Of a stretch of DNA of 64,000 nucleotides, positions 7,130-17,400 are shown one piece after another. Location of the stretch: the NCBI GenBank assembly GCA_020631235.1, contig JAHDHQ010000002.1, positions 206,336 to 270,335 of the forward strand, given 5' to 3'. The notes below the pieces were generated by a model, which saw only the letters and a list, made by a program, of their open reading frames with translations, did no database searches and was not told the DNA's origin. How positions within the stretch are numbered: the stretch's first letter is position 1; each line of letters opens with the position of its first letter. Source of the DNA: Saprospiraceae bacterium (GTDB lineage Bacteria; Bacteroidota; Bacteroidia; Chitinophagales; Saprospiraceae). The position numbers and the translations under genes are program-made.

Positions 7130-10100
7130 TTGTAGCTAATTAATCCGTTTACTTGAAAGGCATAATATCGTTGATTACTTTTTATTTTTTGGCCAATGTT
7201 GCGACTCGTTAATGACTTTGTTTTAGGACCTATAGACTTCAGCATGTCTCGTCTAGAAACACCATTAACCAGCAATTGCTTGTCTGACCCTTGTTTAATC
7301 AGTTCTAAATCTTGGACATCATTTAATCGTAAACTAAAGTCTTTAAACCGTTGTGGCCTGATCCCTTTTTCGAGATAATGTGCTTCTACCCAGTGCAGAG
7401 CACCATCTTGTTCTTGAGCCACGACTAACTGCGGAATGCTTATTTCTTGATTGCCATAATTTACAAAACTTCCCATCATGCTGCCTCCACTTATGAGTGC
7501 ATCAGACAAACCATAGTATTTATAGACAGGATCTGAACTGACGACCGATCGCACAAAAACATTAAAACTTTTTACGGGTTTATCAAAACTGAATAAATTC
7601 GAAAAATCAGGATCATATGAGCTCGGCAATTTTTTGCTTATCGATCTAGACAGGACATCTTCAAAATCTATTCTAAAGTAACTGCTTTCCTTAGGAAGTA
7701 AGTTTCGAGTAACCACATCTTTGACCGGAAAATGGATGATCTCCTTATTGTCTTCGTCATATAAGCTCGCTTCTATAGTTATGAAAGCAGGATCATTATC
7801 CATGTTGATGATTTCACCCACCACGTGATATCGTCCGTTCAGTTTTACTAAATTAGCTTCTTTTATGTACACTTCTGGCCGATCCAATATATCTTCTTGC
7901 CGTGTTTTATCGGTGTTTGCGACTCTTCTACCTTGATTATAAAAATCGATGGAAGGCATACGCACAAATTGATCTGGTGGGATGTTTTTCTCCGATTCTT
8001 CGTACTCGACATACCATAATTCATCATGTTTTACCAACATCATGTTGTGATCTTGGTGATAACTTTTAATGGAAGTCAACCAGTGCGATCTAATCTTTGC
8101 TTCGATGCGATGGTCATTGATTTCTTTTTTATCGAGCCATTCGATAGCATCTAATTTTGCATAAGAGGCTAAGATGCCATCTTCTAAAGATAGAGCCAGT
8201 CGATACTGATCCATTTCGGGTTTTGTATCGGGATCTAATAAATGATAGGCTTCTTCGAAGTATTTAAAATCCAGTTGGTGGAAATAAGAAAGGACCAGTT
8301 CTTCTGGTGTTTTATGCTTGTTTTTTTTGTCCAATGTTGTCCTCATAAACAATACGAACAAGGTAAAAACCCCAATGCTCCAAATGAGGTAAAAACCATA
8401 GGCTATCTTTCCATAGCTGATTGTTGGGAGATTCGGATCTACAATGTTTGTTGTACGCGTCTGGCGAAAGAAGCGTAGATTAAACAAAATAGCTAAAATT
8501 AGAAAGCTCAAAGGCAAGGTGCCCCACACCCAAGCATGCCATTGGGGTATTTCCTTTTTGGGCAAAATCGCAGGTAGAGGTACCACATCCTTCCGTTCCC
8601 AAACGTCAATATTGTTTTCAAGAGGAGCGAGCTTGGACCATCCCATAAAATGAAGTACAGGCTCATAAAATTTATCATTAGAGAAAATGTATTTTAAGTT
8701 ATATTTTTCTGGGTAGCTTAAAAATTGCTGTAAAGAACCAATCCCTTGCACACCCAGATATTTAGCATTCTCCAAGCGCTCTACCGCCCTGCTTGTCATC
8801 TCTGGAAGCCGTCTGGCAGAATGATAATTTCCATCGATAGTCAGCGCTGATGTATTTGCCGATAGCCAAGCCATCTGATCACCAAATCCTAGTGTCAAAT
8901 AGCGCCATCGATCATGCCCATCACGCTCTAAGAAGTTAGCGATGGGTTTAGTTTCTATAGCTTTAGGCTGAGTCGGTCTAATATTCCCAAAATTGACCAC
9001 TAAAAAAACACAAAGCACTAAAGAACTAACCAAGCCAAGTATCAATAAACGATGCCCTCCTTGTTTAATATAGTTTTTGAGACGATGTCCTAAATTCCCT
9101 TCCACCAAACTATAAAACAATTGCGCAAAAAAAGGAATAGCCATGATGCTTGCCCAAAAAGTAAAACGATCTAAGGTTAATATTTCAAAAGCATTTGTAC
9201 CCAGCAGAAGTTTAGGAATGGGTGTTGTACCACCTGTCCCGAGTATGAATAGTAACGCAAATGAAAGAGCCAGAAATATACTTCGTTTTTTAAATATCTT
9301 GATAAATATGGCTGGAATAAACAAGAGCATAATGCCCCAAGGGATGAGAAAAAACACCAGTCCCAAGTTAGGTTTTTCCAGAAAAGAAGCGCGAGATCCA
9401 TGAGGTATAGAAACCTGGCTAATGGGATCTGTGAGGCTCCAATACCAGTACGGGAAAATGGCTGTCACCACAATGACGATGCTTATGATACCTAACAATA
9501 TTAAAGGCAATAATTTTTGCCAAACACCAAATGCAAAGTCCTTTAGACTCATTTTATCAATACCGCCTACTTTTTCCGCAACATTATCTAATACGGCTGT
9601 ACCTAAGACGGGCAAAACAAAAAATACCATCCCAAATATGGTGGTCACATGGTGGGCTGAAGTGATGCAAGCTAGCAAACTCAATCCTGCCATTAAGCGC
9701 CACTTATTGCCTGTTCTTAACCACCAATATAATTGCGGGCAGGCATTTAAGAGGAGCGCCATCCCAGTTAAAGATGGCAATTGGCCAAAAACATGCAATG
9801 CTTCCGTAATAGATGTGGACAACACAGCTAATATAGCAGCATAAGAAGCTACGATCCTATTTACCCACAGTAATGAAAAATGATACACTCCGCGAACTAA
9901 TAAAATATAGACCACCATAGACCAAGCTATAAATCCAGCTTTTAGCCCTATAATTTTAGAAAGCAATGCGATAATCTGATGAACAAGCGGCGGATAACTC
10001 GTCATCGTAAAACCTGCGTACCATTTGTAGTTCCATGTTTCGAACCATGACTGGCTGTAATGATCAGCAAAAAACATATGTACATAGGCATCATAGGTGT

Positions 10101-10185
10101 TGCCCACGGTAAACACCAAAAGCGTACCGTGAAACAAAACGGCTAACACAATAGCTAGAAAATAATATTGCCTTGATCTATCCAA
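7126..10185 (-). CDS. large polytopic membrane protein, PTPS-related / GT-C-like
   Basis: This is a 1019-residue inner-membrane protein. The first about 400 residues hold roughly ten membrane helices. An extracytoplasmic loop after helix 1 contains YDAYVHMFFADHY and YAGFTMTSYPPLVHQ, the pattern of the '6-pyruvoyl-tetrahydropterin synthase related' membrane family. In architecture (acidic loop 1, many helices) this family resembles GT-C glycosyltransferases. A soluble loop (about 400-540) is followed by two more helices (about 545-620) and a long extracytoplasmic tail. The tail starts with an NTF2-like segment (about 625-760) and continues with a FxLYD-like beta domain near LNGRYHVVGEIINMDND. 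The family's activity is not established; a lipid-linked sugar transferase is plausible. It heads an operon with the lipoprotein and GH5-like genes (4-bp overlap) and is divergent from a family 2 glycosyltransferase that could supply a polyprenyl-phosphate sugar. Confidence 0.75.
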   Translation of the reverse strand: MDRSRQYYFLAIVLAVLFHGTLLVFTVGNTYDAYVHMFFADHYSQSWFETWNYKWYAGFTMTSYPPLVHQIIALLSKIIGLKAGFIAWSMVVYILLVRGVYHFSLLWVNRIVASYAAILAVLSTSITEALHVFGQLPSLTGMALLLNACPQLYWWLRTGNKWRLMAGLSLLACITSAHHVTTIFGMVFFVLPVLGTAVLDNVAEKVGGIDKMSLKDFAFGVWQKLLPLILLGIISIVIVVTAIFPYWYWSLTDPISQVSIPHGSRASFLEKPNLGLVFFLIPWGIMLLFIPAIFIKIFKKRSIFLALSFALLFILGTGGTTPIPKLLLGTNAFEILTLDRFTFWASIMAIPFFAQLFYSLVEGNLGHRLKNYIKQGGHRLLILGLVSSLVLCVFLVVNFGNIRPTQPKAIETKPIANFLERDGHDRWRYLTLGFGDQMAWLSANTSALTIDGNYHSARRLPEMTSRAVERLENAKYLGVQGIGSLQQFLSYPEKYNLKYIFSNDKFYEPVLHFMGWSKLAPLENNIDVWERKDVVPLPAILPKKEIPQWHAWVWGTLPLSFLILAILFNLRFFRQTRTTNIVDPNLPTISYGKIAYGFYLIWSIGVFTLFVLFMRTTLDKKNKHKTPEELVLSYFHQLDFKYFEEAYHLLDPDTKPEMDQYRLALSLEDGILASYAKLDAIEWLDKKEINDHRIEAKIRSHWLTSIKSYHQDHNMMLVKHDELWYVEYEESEKNIPPDQFVRMPSIDFYNQGRRVANTDKTRQEDILDRPEVYIKEANLVKLNGRYHVVGEIINMDNDPAFITIEASLYDEDNKEIIHFPVKDVVTRNLLPKESSYFRIDFEDVLSRSISKKLPSSYDPDFSNLFSFDKPVKSFNVFVRSVVSSDPVYKYYGLSDALISGGSMMGSFVNYGNQEISIPQLVVAQEQDGALHWVEAHYLEKGIRPQRFKDFSLRLNDVQDLELIKQGSDKQLLVNGVSRRDMLKSIGPKTKSLTSRNIGQKIKSNQRYYAFQVNGLISYK

Positions 10186-10379
10186 ATCCTTAGTTAAACC
10201 TATTTAAGGTACGTACATATCATTGATTATCAATATATGAACGCAAATAACGCTCCAAACCATATTTCAAAAAAAGTGCATTCCCTACCAAAAATCTTGT
10301 CCAAGGGTTCAAGCCACGAAAAGCGAGTGTTCCACCCTAGTTTATAGACCAAATTTGGGGTATCAAAAACAAGTAAACT

Positions 10380-11165
10380 ATGAACAAGGGAATTATCATA
10401 CCATGCTATAATGAAGCCGCAAGATTACCACTCAATGAATTTGCGAACTTTATTAATAATCATCAAGATTACATTTTATGCTTTGTCAATGACGGAAGCA
10501 AAGATGATACTTTAACGATTTTACAAAATTTTGCCCAAGGGAAGTCAAACGTACTGGTTTATGACATGCCTAAAAATGGTGGCAAAGCGGAAGCCGTCAG
10601 ACAAGGAACGAATTACATGCTAAACAACACAGATGTATCTTCGGTAGGTTTTTTGGATGCGGATTTAGCCACGGGGTTTGAGGATTATTTAATCTTAGAA
10701 AAAACCTTAACGAACAATCATAAAAAATTCATTTTAGGTTCGAGAAAATTAGGTGGAGCACAAGATATCCAACGTTCGTTTTTAAGAGACTTAGTAAGCA
10801 ATTTAATCGGTTTGCTGATTAGAATTATTGTAGGCTTACCTATTAAGGACACTCAATGTGGGGCTAAGGTATTTAGCCGAGCTACGGCACAGTATATTTT
10901 CAAAACGCCCTTTAGTTCTAAGTGGTTATTTGATGTAGAAATGCTTATCAGAATAAAAAAGCTGTACAAAAATCAAGTATTGAATCACATTCAAGAAGTG
11001 GCTATTAGTAAATGGGATGAAGTGGAAGGATCGCATATAACCTTAAAAGATTCGCTGAGCTTCCCATTTAAACTCATGGAGATTGCTTATATCTACAATG
11101 TTAAGCCGAGCATCGAAGTGGTTTTAAGTATGGGCGGATTGCTTGGGCGTCGGGTGGCTTCGTAG
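10380..11165 (+). CDS. family 2 glycosyltransferase, dolichyl/polyprenyl-phosphate glucose synthase type
   Basis: This is a 261-residue GT-A enzyme. It starts KGIIIPCYNEAARLP, has the nucleotide-binding NDGSKDDT loop (Asp38) and the metal-binding DAD motif at residues 93-95 in VGFLDADLATG. GSRKLGGAQDIQRSFLRD and KDTQCGAKVF follow, a pattern characteristic of the ALG5/DPG-synthase branch. These enzymes transfer glucose (or another hexose) from a nucleotide sugar to a polyprenyl phosphate at the membrane. The product would be a suitable donor for a GT-C-like enzyme such as the divergently encoded 1019-residue protein; that link is inference. The length fits the soluble branch. The 194-bp divergent intergenic region shows no convincing promoter box beyond a weak CAAATTTG near 10350. 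Confidence 0.85.
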   Translation: MNKGIIIPCYNEAARLPLNEFANFINNHQDYILCFVNDGSKDDTLTILQNFAQGKSNVLVYDMPKNGGKAEAVRQGTNYMLNNTDVSSVGFLDADLATGFEDYLILEKTLTNNHKKFILGSRKLGGAQDIQRSFLRDLVSNLIGLLIRIIVGLPIKDTQCGAKVFSRATAQYIFKTPFSSKWLFDVEMLIRIKKLYKNQVLNHIQEVAISKWDEVEGSHITLKDSLSFPFKLMEIAYIYNVKPSIEVVLSMGGLLGRRVAS

Positions 11166-11170
11166 GATTT

Positions 11171-11274
11171 GGTTTAGTACTTAGTACTTAGTGCTTAGTA
11201 CTTGGTACTTGGTACTTGGTACTTGGTACTTGGATTTTAGACTTTGGACTTTGATTTTGGATTTTAATTTTTGG
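11171..11274. repeat. heptanucleotide tandem repeat tract
   Basis: Starting six bases after the glycosyltransferase stop codon, the sequence runs in 7-base units. They are GGTTTAG, two TACTTAG, one TGCTTAG, five perfect TACTTGG (11199-11233), then degraded units such as ATTTTAG, ACTTTGG, ACTTTGA and ATTTTAA to 11274, with one 6-base unit. The graded decay suggests an old slippage-prone array with a younger core. There is no coding frame and no spacer structure. Confidence 0.85.
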
Positions 11275-11351
11275 GTAAAATTTAAATACTCTTTGGTAGA
11301 TACTGAGTACTCCTGTTAAAACGCTTATCTTTATTTAAAACAATAAAGAAC

Positions 11352-11798
11352 ATGGCAAAGAAATTTCGACGCAGCGGGATGGAATCCTTATCGGACTACA
11401 AAGTGACACTTAGTTTTCCAGTTAGATGGGGAGAGATGGATGCTTTTAAGCACGTCAATAATACGGTGTACTTAAAGTGGATAGAAAATGCACGGGTCGA
11501 ATATCTAACCACAATCAATGGCAGTTTAACCCAACAAGAAATGGGTCCTATATTAGCGAGACTTGATTGTATATATATCCATCCAGTACACTTTCCAGAT
11601 ACGGTAACAGTGGGTTTTAAAACGACAGAGATTATGGATGACCGGTTAATCTGCGAAGGCAGAATCTTCTCTGAAAAGCACCAAAAGCTATGTGCTATTT
11701 CCCATAACACCATCATGGCTTATAATTTTAAAAAACAATCAAAGGAAGATATACCTGAAGCTTGGAAAGCGAAGATTATGGAGTTGGATGAAATTTAG
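11352..11798 (+). CDS. hotdog-fold acyl-CoA thioesterase (4HBT/FadM type)
   Basis: This is a 148-residue single hotdog domain. The active-site helix and loop read WGEMDAFKHVNNTVYLKWIE, with Asp30 at the catalytic position and H34-V-N-N typical of the 4-hydroxybenzoyl-CoA thioesterase family. The rest of the fold is complete (VGFKTTEIMDDRLICEGRIF, in part). It would hydrolyse acyl-CoA in the cytoplasm; chain-length preference is unknown. The annotated ATG is followed by an internal ATG nine codons later (MESLSDYKV), which is equally possible because the first residues are basic and outside the fold. It lies downstream of the heptamer tract, apparently as its own unit, with the beta-lactamase-like gene 49 bp on. 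Confidence 0.85.
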   Translation: MAKKFRRSGMESLSDYKVTLSFPVRWGEMDAFKHVNNTVYLKWIENARVEYLTTINGSLTQQEMGPILARLDCIYIHPVHFPDTVTVGFKTTEIMDDRLICEGRIFSEKHQKLCAISHNTIMAYNFKKQSKEDIPEAWKAKIMELDEI

Positions 11799-11847
11799 TG
11801 CTGTTACTGACTGAGGCAGTTGGTAATCTTACCCATTAATTATACGT

Positions 11848-12963
11848 ATGAGAACATTTCCATTACTCGGCACCTTGATCATTTTATTTTCGGTTTCTTG
11901 TAAGCTCCAAACTCCAAATAAACAAATTAGTAAACCACATTCAGAAAATAAACTAGATACTCGTTTAAGCAAACTAATAGATGATCAAGTTTTAGACTTG
12001 AATCACAAGACAGAATTGGCTGTGGCACTTACCTCAAACGATTCTATTTTTTACTATGGTAGTAAGCATAACAAGGGTAAATGTGCTGTTGTAGATAATA
12101 GCTTAAGTCTATTTGAAATTGGATCAATTTCCAAGGTATTTACCTCACAGCTTTTAGTTATAGCATCTGAAGAGCAACTCATCGAAATAGACCAAAGTAT
12201 AAATGATTTTTTCGACTTCGAATTTAGGGAATATAAAGACATCAGTTTAGAAGAACTTTCTAGTCATTCTTCTGGCCTACCAACTATGCCAGCCTATTTT
12301 TTCGATCCTTTAATTGATTCTATTAATCCGTATAAAGATTATACATCGGATGTATTACTGCGTGATCTTAAAGAAGAGCTTAGCCCAATAAAAGCAACAT
12401 CCGGTGACTGGGAGTATTCGAATTTTGGAGTATCGGTACTAGGTCATATTTTAGGATCAGTCTATGAAGCTCCATATAAGTCCGTTCTTCAAGAAAAAAT
12501 TCTGGACCCAATAGGAATGGAATACACAACTACAGAAAGGGATAAAATTAGATCTATTTTGGTGCCTGGATTAAATGAAAATGGCGCCATAACTTCAAAC
12601 TGGGATTTAGCTGCCATAACTCCGGCTGGAGGTATCATCTCAAATGTCAGAGACCTCGCTTATTATTCTATTCATAGCTATGCAAAAGAAAATACAGTCT
12701 TTCCAATACAATCCCAAAAAATACTGTCTCAGCCACGTAAGAACACAGATCAAGCTTTAGGATGGATGATTTATAATAAAGCATCGGGAGAACCCTATTG
12801 CTACCTGCATGCCGGTCAAACTGGTGGATATACTGCTATAATGATGATCCAACCGGCTTCTAAAAAGTCAGTGACTATTCTGTCCAATTACCATGATGTA
12901 AATAATACCATTCTGTTGTTAGGATTTAAATTAATGAAAGAACTGCTAAACGGGAACTACTGA
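11848..12963 (+). CDS. serine beta-lactamase-like lipoprotein (class C / EstB group)
   Basis: This is a 371-residue exported protein with a signal sequence ending ILFSVSCKL, a probable lipobox. The beta-lactamase/transpeptidase fold (PF00144 type) is shown by three motifs: S93-I-S-K96 (nucleophile and general base) in FEIGSISKVFTSQ, Y190-S-N, and H321-A-G in place of KTG within HAGQTGGY. The HxG variant is common in esterases and D-aminopeptidases of this family, so a true antibiotic-hydrolysing role is only one possibility; peptide or ester hydrolysis at the envelope is at least as likely. It lies 49 bp after the thioesterase and 113 bp before creD on the same strand. Confidence 0.85.
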   Translation: MRTFPLLGTLIILFSVSCKLQTPNKQISKPHSENKLDTRLSKLIDDQVLDLNHKTELAVALTSNDSIFYYGSKHNKGKCAVVDNSLSLFEIGSISKVFTSQLLVIASEEQLIEIDQSINDFFDFEFREYKDISLEELSSHSSGLPTMPAYFFDPLIDSINPYKDYTSDVLLRDLKEELSPIKATSGDWEYSNFGVSVLGHILGSVYEAPYKSVLQEKILDPIGMEYTTTERDKIRSILVPGLNENGAITSNWDLAAITPAGGIISNVRDLAYYSIHSYAKENTVFPIQSQKILSQPRKNTDQALGWMIYNKASGEPYCYLHAGQTGGYTAIMMIQPASKKSVTILSNYHDVNNTILLLGFKLMKELLNGNY

Positions 12964-13076
12964 TAAACAACTACACCATTTGACTATAATTACAAATTCT
13001 CGTTGATCACTGACGTTTTCTAATTCGCTCAAGTTAGAGGAAGAATATCATAGACTTTTACAACAAATTGTAAACT

Positions 13077-14387
13077 ATGAATCTTCTCAAAGAATCTTCT
13101 CGAACGTATTTAAAAGGCATCATCATTTTTATCATTGGTGCTGCATTAATGATTCCCACAGCATTGGTCAAAGAACTCATTAGAGAGCGACAACAATTAA
13201 AAAGTCAAGTCGAACATGAAGTTGCTGAGTCTTGGGGGAAATCTCAATTGGTCACAGGCCCCATCTTAGTTTTACCTTACGAAAAACATAGGGTCAACTC
13301 ATCTAATGAATCATGGTATACCGAAGAAACCTTTCTAGTTATGCCTGATGAAGTACAAATGGATGTGAAAGTAAAAAATCATCAACGAAAAAGAAGTTTG
13401 TACGAAATTCAATTATTCGAAGCAAACTGTAGCGCTAGTGGGCGGTTTACGATCCCTGAAGCCTATATCGAAATGGGCAAAAAAGACCGATTGAAGTGGG
13501 AGGAAGCTTATATTGCCATCGGTCTTGCAGATGTGACCGCAATAACTGGAAAACCTACATTCAGCATAGAAAAGAGCAACTACCCTATTAAAACGGGAAC
13601 AAAGGTATTTAATCGCTTAACTTCTGGTTTGTCGGTCACCCATCTGCATCTCGATAATAATAGTGAATCGTTTAACTATACCTTTAATATGAGTTTTAGA
13701 GGTAGCGAGCAACTCAGTTTTCATCCAGTAGGTAAATCAACCTTGGTGACTATAGATTCCGACTGGCACTCCCCTGGCTTTGTGGGAAATTTTACAACTT
13801 CGAAACACGACATCAAGCCTGATGGTTTTAATGCAAAATGGGAAGTTAATGAGTTTAATCGCAACTTTCCCAATTACTGGAGCGGCGATCAATACAATTT
13901 TAAAGACCAATGGTTCGGGGTAAATTTAGTCCAGCCAGTCGACGATTATCAAAAAAATATGCGATCTGCTAAATATGCTTTGCTCATCATCAGTTTAAGT
14001 TTCCTTCTATTTTTCTTTTTTGAGGTATTGAGTAGTTCAAAAATGCATCCAATTCAATATGGTTTAATAGGTCTTGCCTTGGTCGTTTTTTATAGTTTAC
14101 TTTTATCTATGAGCGAACAGTTTGGATTTGATCTTGCTTACTGGTTGTCAGCGGGTGCTACCATCGTTTTAATCATTATTTACTGTGCTTACATTTTCAA
14201 GAACCGCAGGCAGTTAGTGTTTTTAACCTGTATCCTGATCAGTTTATACGGGTATATCTATACGATCTTACAATTGGAGGATTATGCACTTCTTGTAGGA
14301 AGCATAGGTTTGTTTCTAATTTTAGCCAGTATTATGATAATTACAAGAAAAGTAAATTTCTATGCTTTGAACAAGCCTTCAGCATAG
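13077..14387 (+). CDS. creD: CreD-family inner-membrane protein
   Basis: This is a 436-residue membrane protein with the CreD architecture. It has one N-terminal helix (about 13-33) followed by RERQQLKSQVEHEVAESWGK and GPILVLPY, a large extracytoplasmic beta-rich domain to about residue 295, then FGVNLVQPVDDYQKNMRSAKY. Five closely packed helices reach the C-terminus. CreD is linked to envelope integrity and to the response to cell-wall-active agents in other bacteria; its biochemical role is not known. Bacteroidota copies often sit beside an ArsR-type regulator, which is absent here; instead a beta-lactamase-like gene lies upstream. A bidirectional terminator follows the stop. Confidence 0.9.
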   Translation: MNLLKESSRTYLKGIIIFIIGAALMIPTALVKELIRERQQLKSQVEHEVAESWGKSQLVTGPILVLPYEKHRVNSSNESWYTEETFLVMPDEVQMDVKVKNHQRKRSLYEIQLFEANCSASGRFTIPEAYIEMGKKDRLKWEEAYIAIGLADVTAITGKPTFSIEKSNYPIKTGTKVFNRLTSGLSVTHLHLDNNSESFNYTFNMSFRGSEQLSFHPVGKSTLVTIDSDWHSPGFVGNFTTSKHDIKPDGFNAKWEVNEFNRNFPNYWSGDQYNFKDQWFGVNLVQPVDDYQKNMRSAKYALLIISLSFLLFFFFEVLSSSKMHPIQYGLIGLALVVFYSLLLSMSEQFGFDLAYWLSAGATIVLIIIYCAYIFKNRRQLVFLTCILISLYGYIYTILQLEDYALLVGSIGLFLILASIMIITRKVNFYALNKPSA

Positions 14388-14424
14388 GTATATAAAGGGC
14401 AATAATTGGGGTCTACTTCATGTA

Positions 14425-14463
14425 AAAAGGCTGTTCCTTTGATAGGACCAGCCTTTTGTTTTA
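14425..14463. terminator. bidirectional terminator between creD and the MopE-repeat gene
   Basis: Arms 14425-14437 and 14445-14457 pair over 13 positions with one mismatch. T-rich sequence follows on the + strand and a run of T on the - strand, so the hairpin can serve both creD and the convergent gene ending at 14489. Confidence 0.85.
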
Positions 14464-14488
14464 TAAAATGTTTTTTAAATGGATATAT

Positions 14489-17400
14489 TTATCTAATTAC
14501 TTCAATTTTTGTAATACCAACTACATCACTCCCCGAAGTAAACCTTAAGAAATATACTCCATTTTCTAATGTACTTACTTCTATAGCATCAGTCAAATCA
14601 ACGCCTTGTATTACTACTTCGCCCAACATAGATGTCAGTGAGTATTGGACTTTAATATTTTCCAATCCAGTCACAAAAAGACGGTGCTGAACAGGATTTG
14701 GAAACACCTGAATTTTTAATCCCAAATCATTATGGACTGAAGAGAATAAATCCTCTCCATCGCAATCTTCATCGATACCATTATTAGGAATATCTTCTGC
14801 ATCTGGGTTAATATCTGGGTCGGAGTCATCGCAATCTTCATCCGAATTAAAACCATCTCCATCCTCATCAATGATCAATACTTCACCATCACAATCTTCA
14901 TCAATTTCATTATTTGGTATTTCCATAGCTCCCGGATTTACTCCAGCGTCGGTATCATCGCAATCTTCATCCGAATTATATCCGTCTCCATCTTCATCAA
15001 TCACCAGTGTTTCTCCATCACAATCTTCGTCTATTTCGTTATTGGGTATTTCCATAGCTCCCGGATTTACTCCGGCGTCTGTATCATTGCAATCTTCATC
15101 TGAGTTATAACCATCTCCATCCTCGTCAATAATCAGTATTTCACCATCACAGTCTTCATCTATATCATTATTTGGGATTTCCATAGCTCCCGGATTCACT
15201 TCGGAGTTCAGATCATCACAATCTTCATCTGAGTTAAAGCCATCGCCATCTTCATCGATGATCAAAGCTTCTCCATCACAATCTTCGTCTATATCGTTAT
15301 TAGGGATTTCTGCCGTACCCGGATTTACGCCGGCGTCGCTGTCATCACAGTCCTCATCTGAATTATATCCATCTCCATCTTCATCAATAATAAGTACCTC
15401 TCCATCGCAGTCCTCATCTACTTCATTATTAGGAATTTCCTCCGATCCAGGGTTTATACTGGCATCGAGGTCATCACAATCTTCATCTGAATTAAAACCA
15501 TCTCCATCTTCATCAATGATCAAAGCTTCTCCATCACAATCTTCATCTATATCATTATTTGGGATTTCTGCCGTACCCGGATTTACTCCGACGTCGCTAT
15601 CATCACAATCCTCATCCAAATTAAAACCATCTCCATCTAAATCATCATCTGGCGTATCTCCATTGCAATCATCATCTATACCGTTGTATGGTATTTCGCT
15701 GGCCCCAGCATTTACTTCCGGGTTGGAATCATCACAGTCTTCATCCGAATTGTATCCATCTCCATCCTCATCAATAATCAGTATTTCACCATCACAGTCT
15801 TCATCAATGTCATTATTAGGAATCTCAATTGCCTCCGGATTTACTCCGGCATCGGCATCATCACAGTCCTCATCCGAATTATATCCATCTCCATCCTCGT
15901 CAATGATTAAAGCTTCTCCGTCACAGTCTTCGTCTATATCGTTATTAGGAATTTCTGCCACACCAGGATTTACTTCGGAATCGGAATCATCACAATCCTC
16001 ATCCGAATTATATCCATCTCCATCTTCGTCAATGATTAAAACTTCTCCATCACAATCTTCATCAATATCATTATTAGGAATTTCTGTTGATCCAGGATTT
16101 ACTTCGGAATTGGAATCATCACAATCTTCATCCGAATTAAAGCCGTCTCCATCTTCATCAATCACCAGTGCTTCTCCATCACAATCTTCATCAATATCAT
16201 TATTAGCAATCTCAATTGCCTCCGAATTTATTTCGGGATCAAAGTCATCACAATCTTCATCTATTCCAAAGCCATCACCATCAAGGTCATCATCTGGAGT
16301 CTTATCATCACAATCTTCGTCTATGCCATTATATGGAATTTCCGCGGCGCCCGGATTTATTCCTGCATCGGAATCATCGCAATCTACATCAGAGGAAAAG
16401 CCATCACCATCTGCATCAGGAAAAGCATTAATAAACATACAATAATCTTCTACCTCACCATCATCCCAGTTGGCACCAGAACAAGCTCCTCCAATTTCGT
16501 CATAATCAACCATAACCCTCATCCTTGTTAAACCTGGTGTAGCATCTAATGGTATAGGTATAATATCTTCATAAAAGCCATCCATTGAGTTATGGTCTAT
16601 GATGATTTCATCATTTTTAAAATTCCCATCCGAGTCCAAATCTATCCAAACTTTCCAATGAATATTAGAAGCTATAGAACCCTCTGTTCCGGCTTGTAAA
16701 CCAATTGTAAGCTCCTCCCCTCGATCGAAAGTGAGGTTGCTAGCATCCATAAACCAGTTGTATCCGTTGTTAGGACCAGAAGTGTTTGTATAATCATTTA
16801 TACTCAAGCTTTCAATGTAAACATCATTTCCTAAAAAACTGGTAGACACATCACAGTAGGGTAAATCTATACAGGCTCCACAACCTGTTGTAAAGATTTT
16901 TGGTTCAGAATATGAATTGCCGAATTCCCCACAATTAGCATTAATTCTCCATTCGTAATCTGTACACTCTTCTAAACCTTCCAGATTGAAGATAGCTTGA
17001 GGCTCAAGCTCATTATTCCAAACTTCATCACCCACTTTACGCCATTGCAAAGTGTCAGCTGGGCCACTAGGACTATCATCCCAGATAAAACCTGCAGAAT
17101 TAACCTGAACATTGACTTCATATCCCGGAGAAGGTGGAATGCAATAAATCGTATTTAAATCAAATTTAAACAATGCAAATTCTTCTTGTTCTGCGCGCAA
17201 ACCACCAAAAAAATACAACTGGTCTTCTAGAATAAATGACGAAGGCGCCCATCTACCCATCTCATGTTCGAAAGGCAATTCGTACCAGCTATCTTCTTCT
17301 GGATCATACATTAAGAAATGTTGATTGAGAATAGGACCATGATCCGCGCGATCACCAGCTAATACAAAACCATATTTGTCATAACTAAACTGAGTACCTG

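Noticed and set aside
9422-9844. A 140-codon + strand open frame
   Set aside because: It is antisense to the membrane helices of the 1019-residue protein and has no features of its own.
11171-11274. CRISPR-like array
   Set aside because: Units are 7 bp with no spacers and no cas genes nearby.
15258-16445. A 395-codon Ser/Pro-rich open frame on the + strand
   Set aside because: It is the exact antisense of the MopE-like repeats; the 129-bp period without stops in that frame creates it. The - strand frame has a signal peptide, known domains and a sorting domain.
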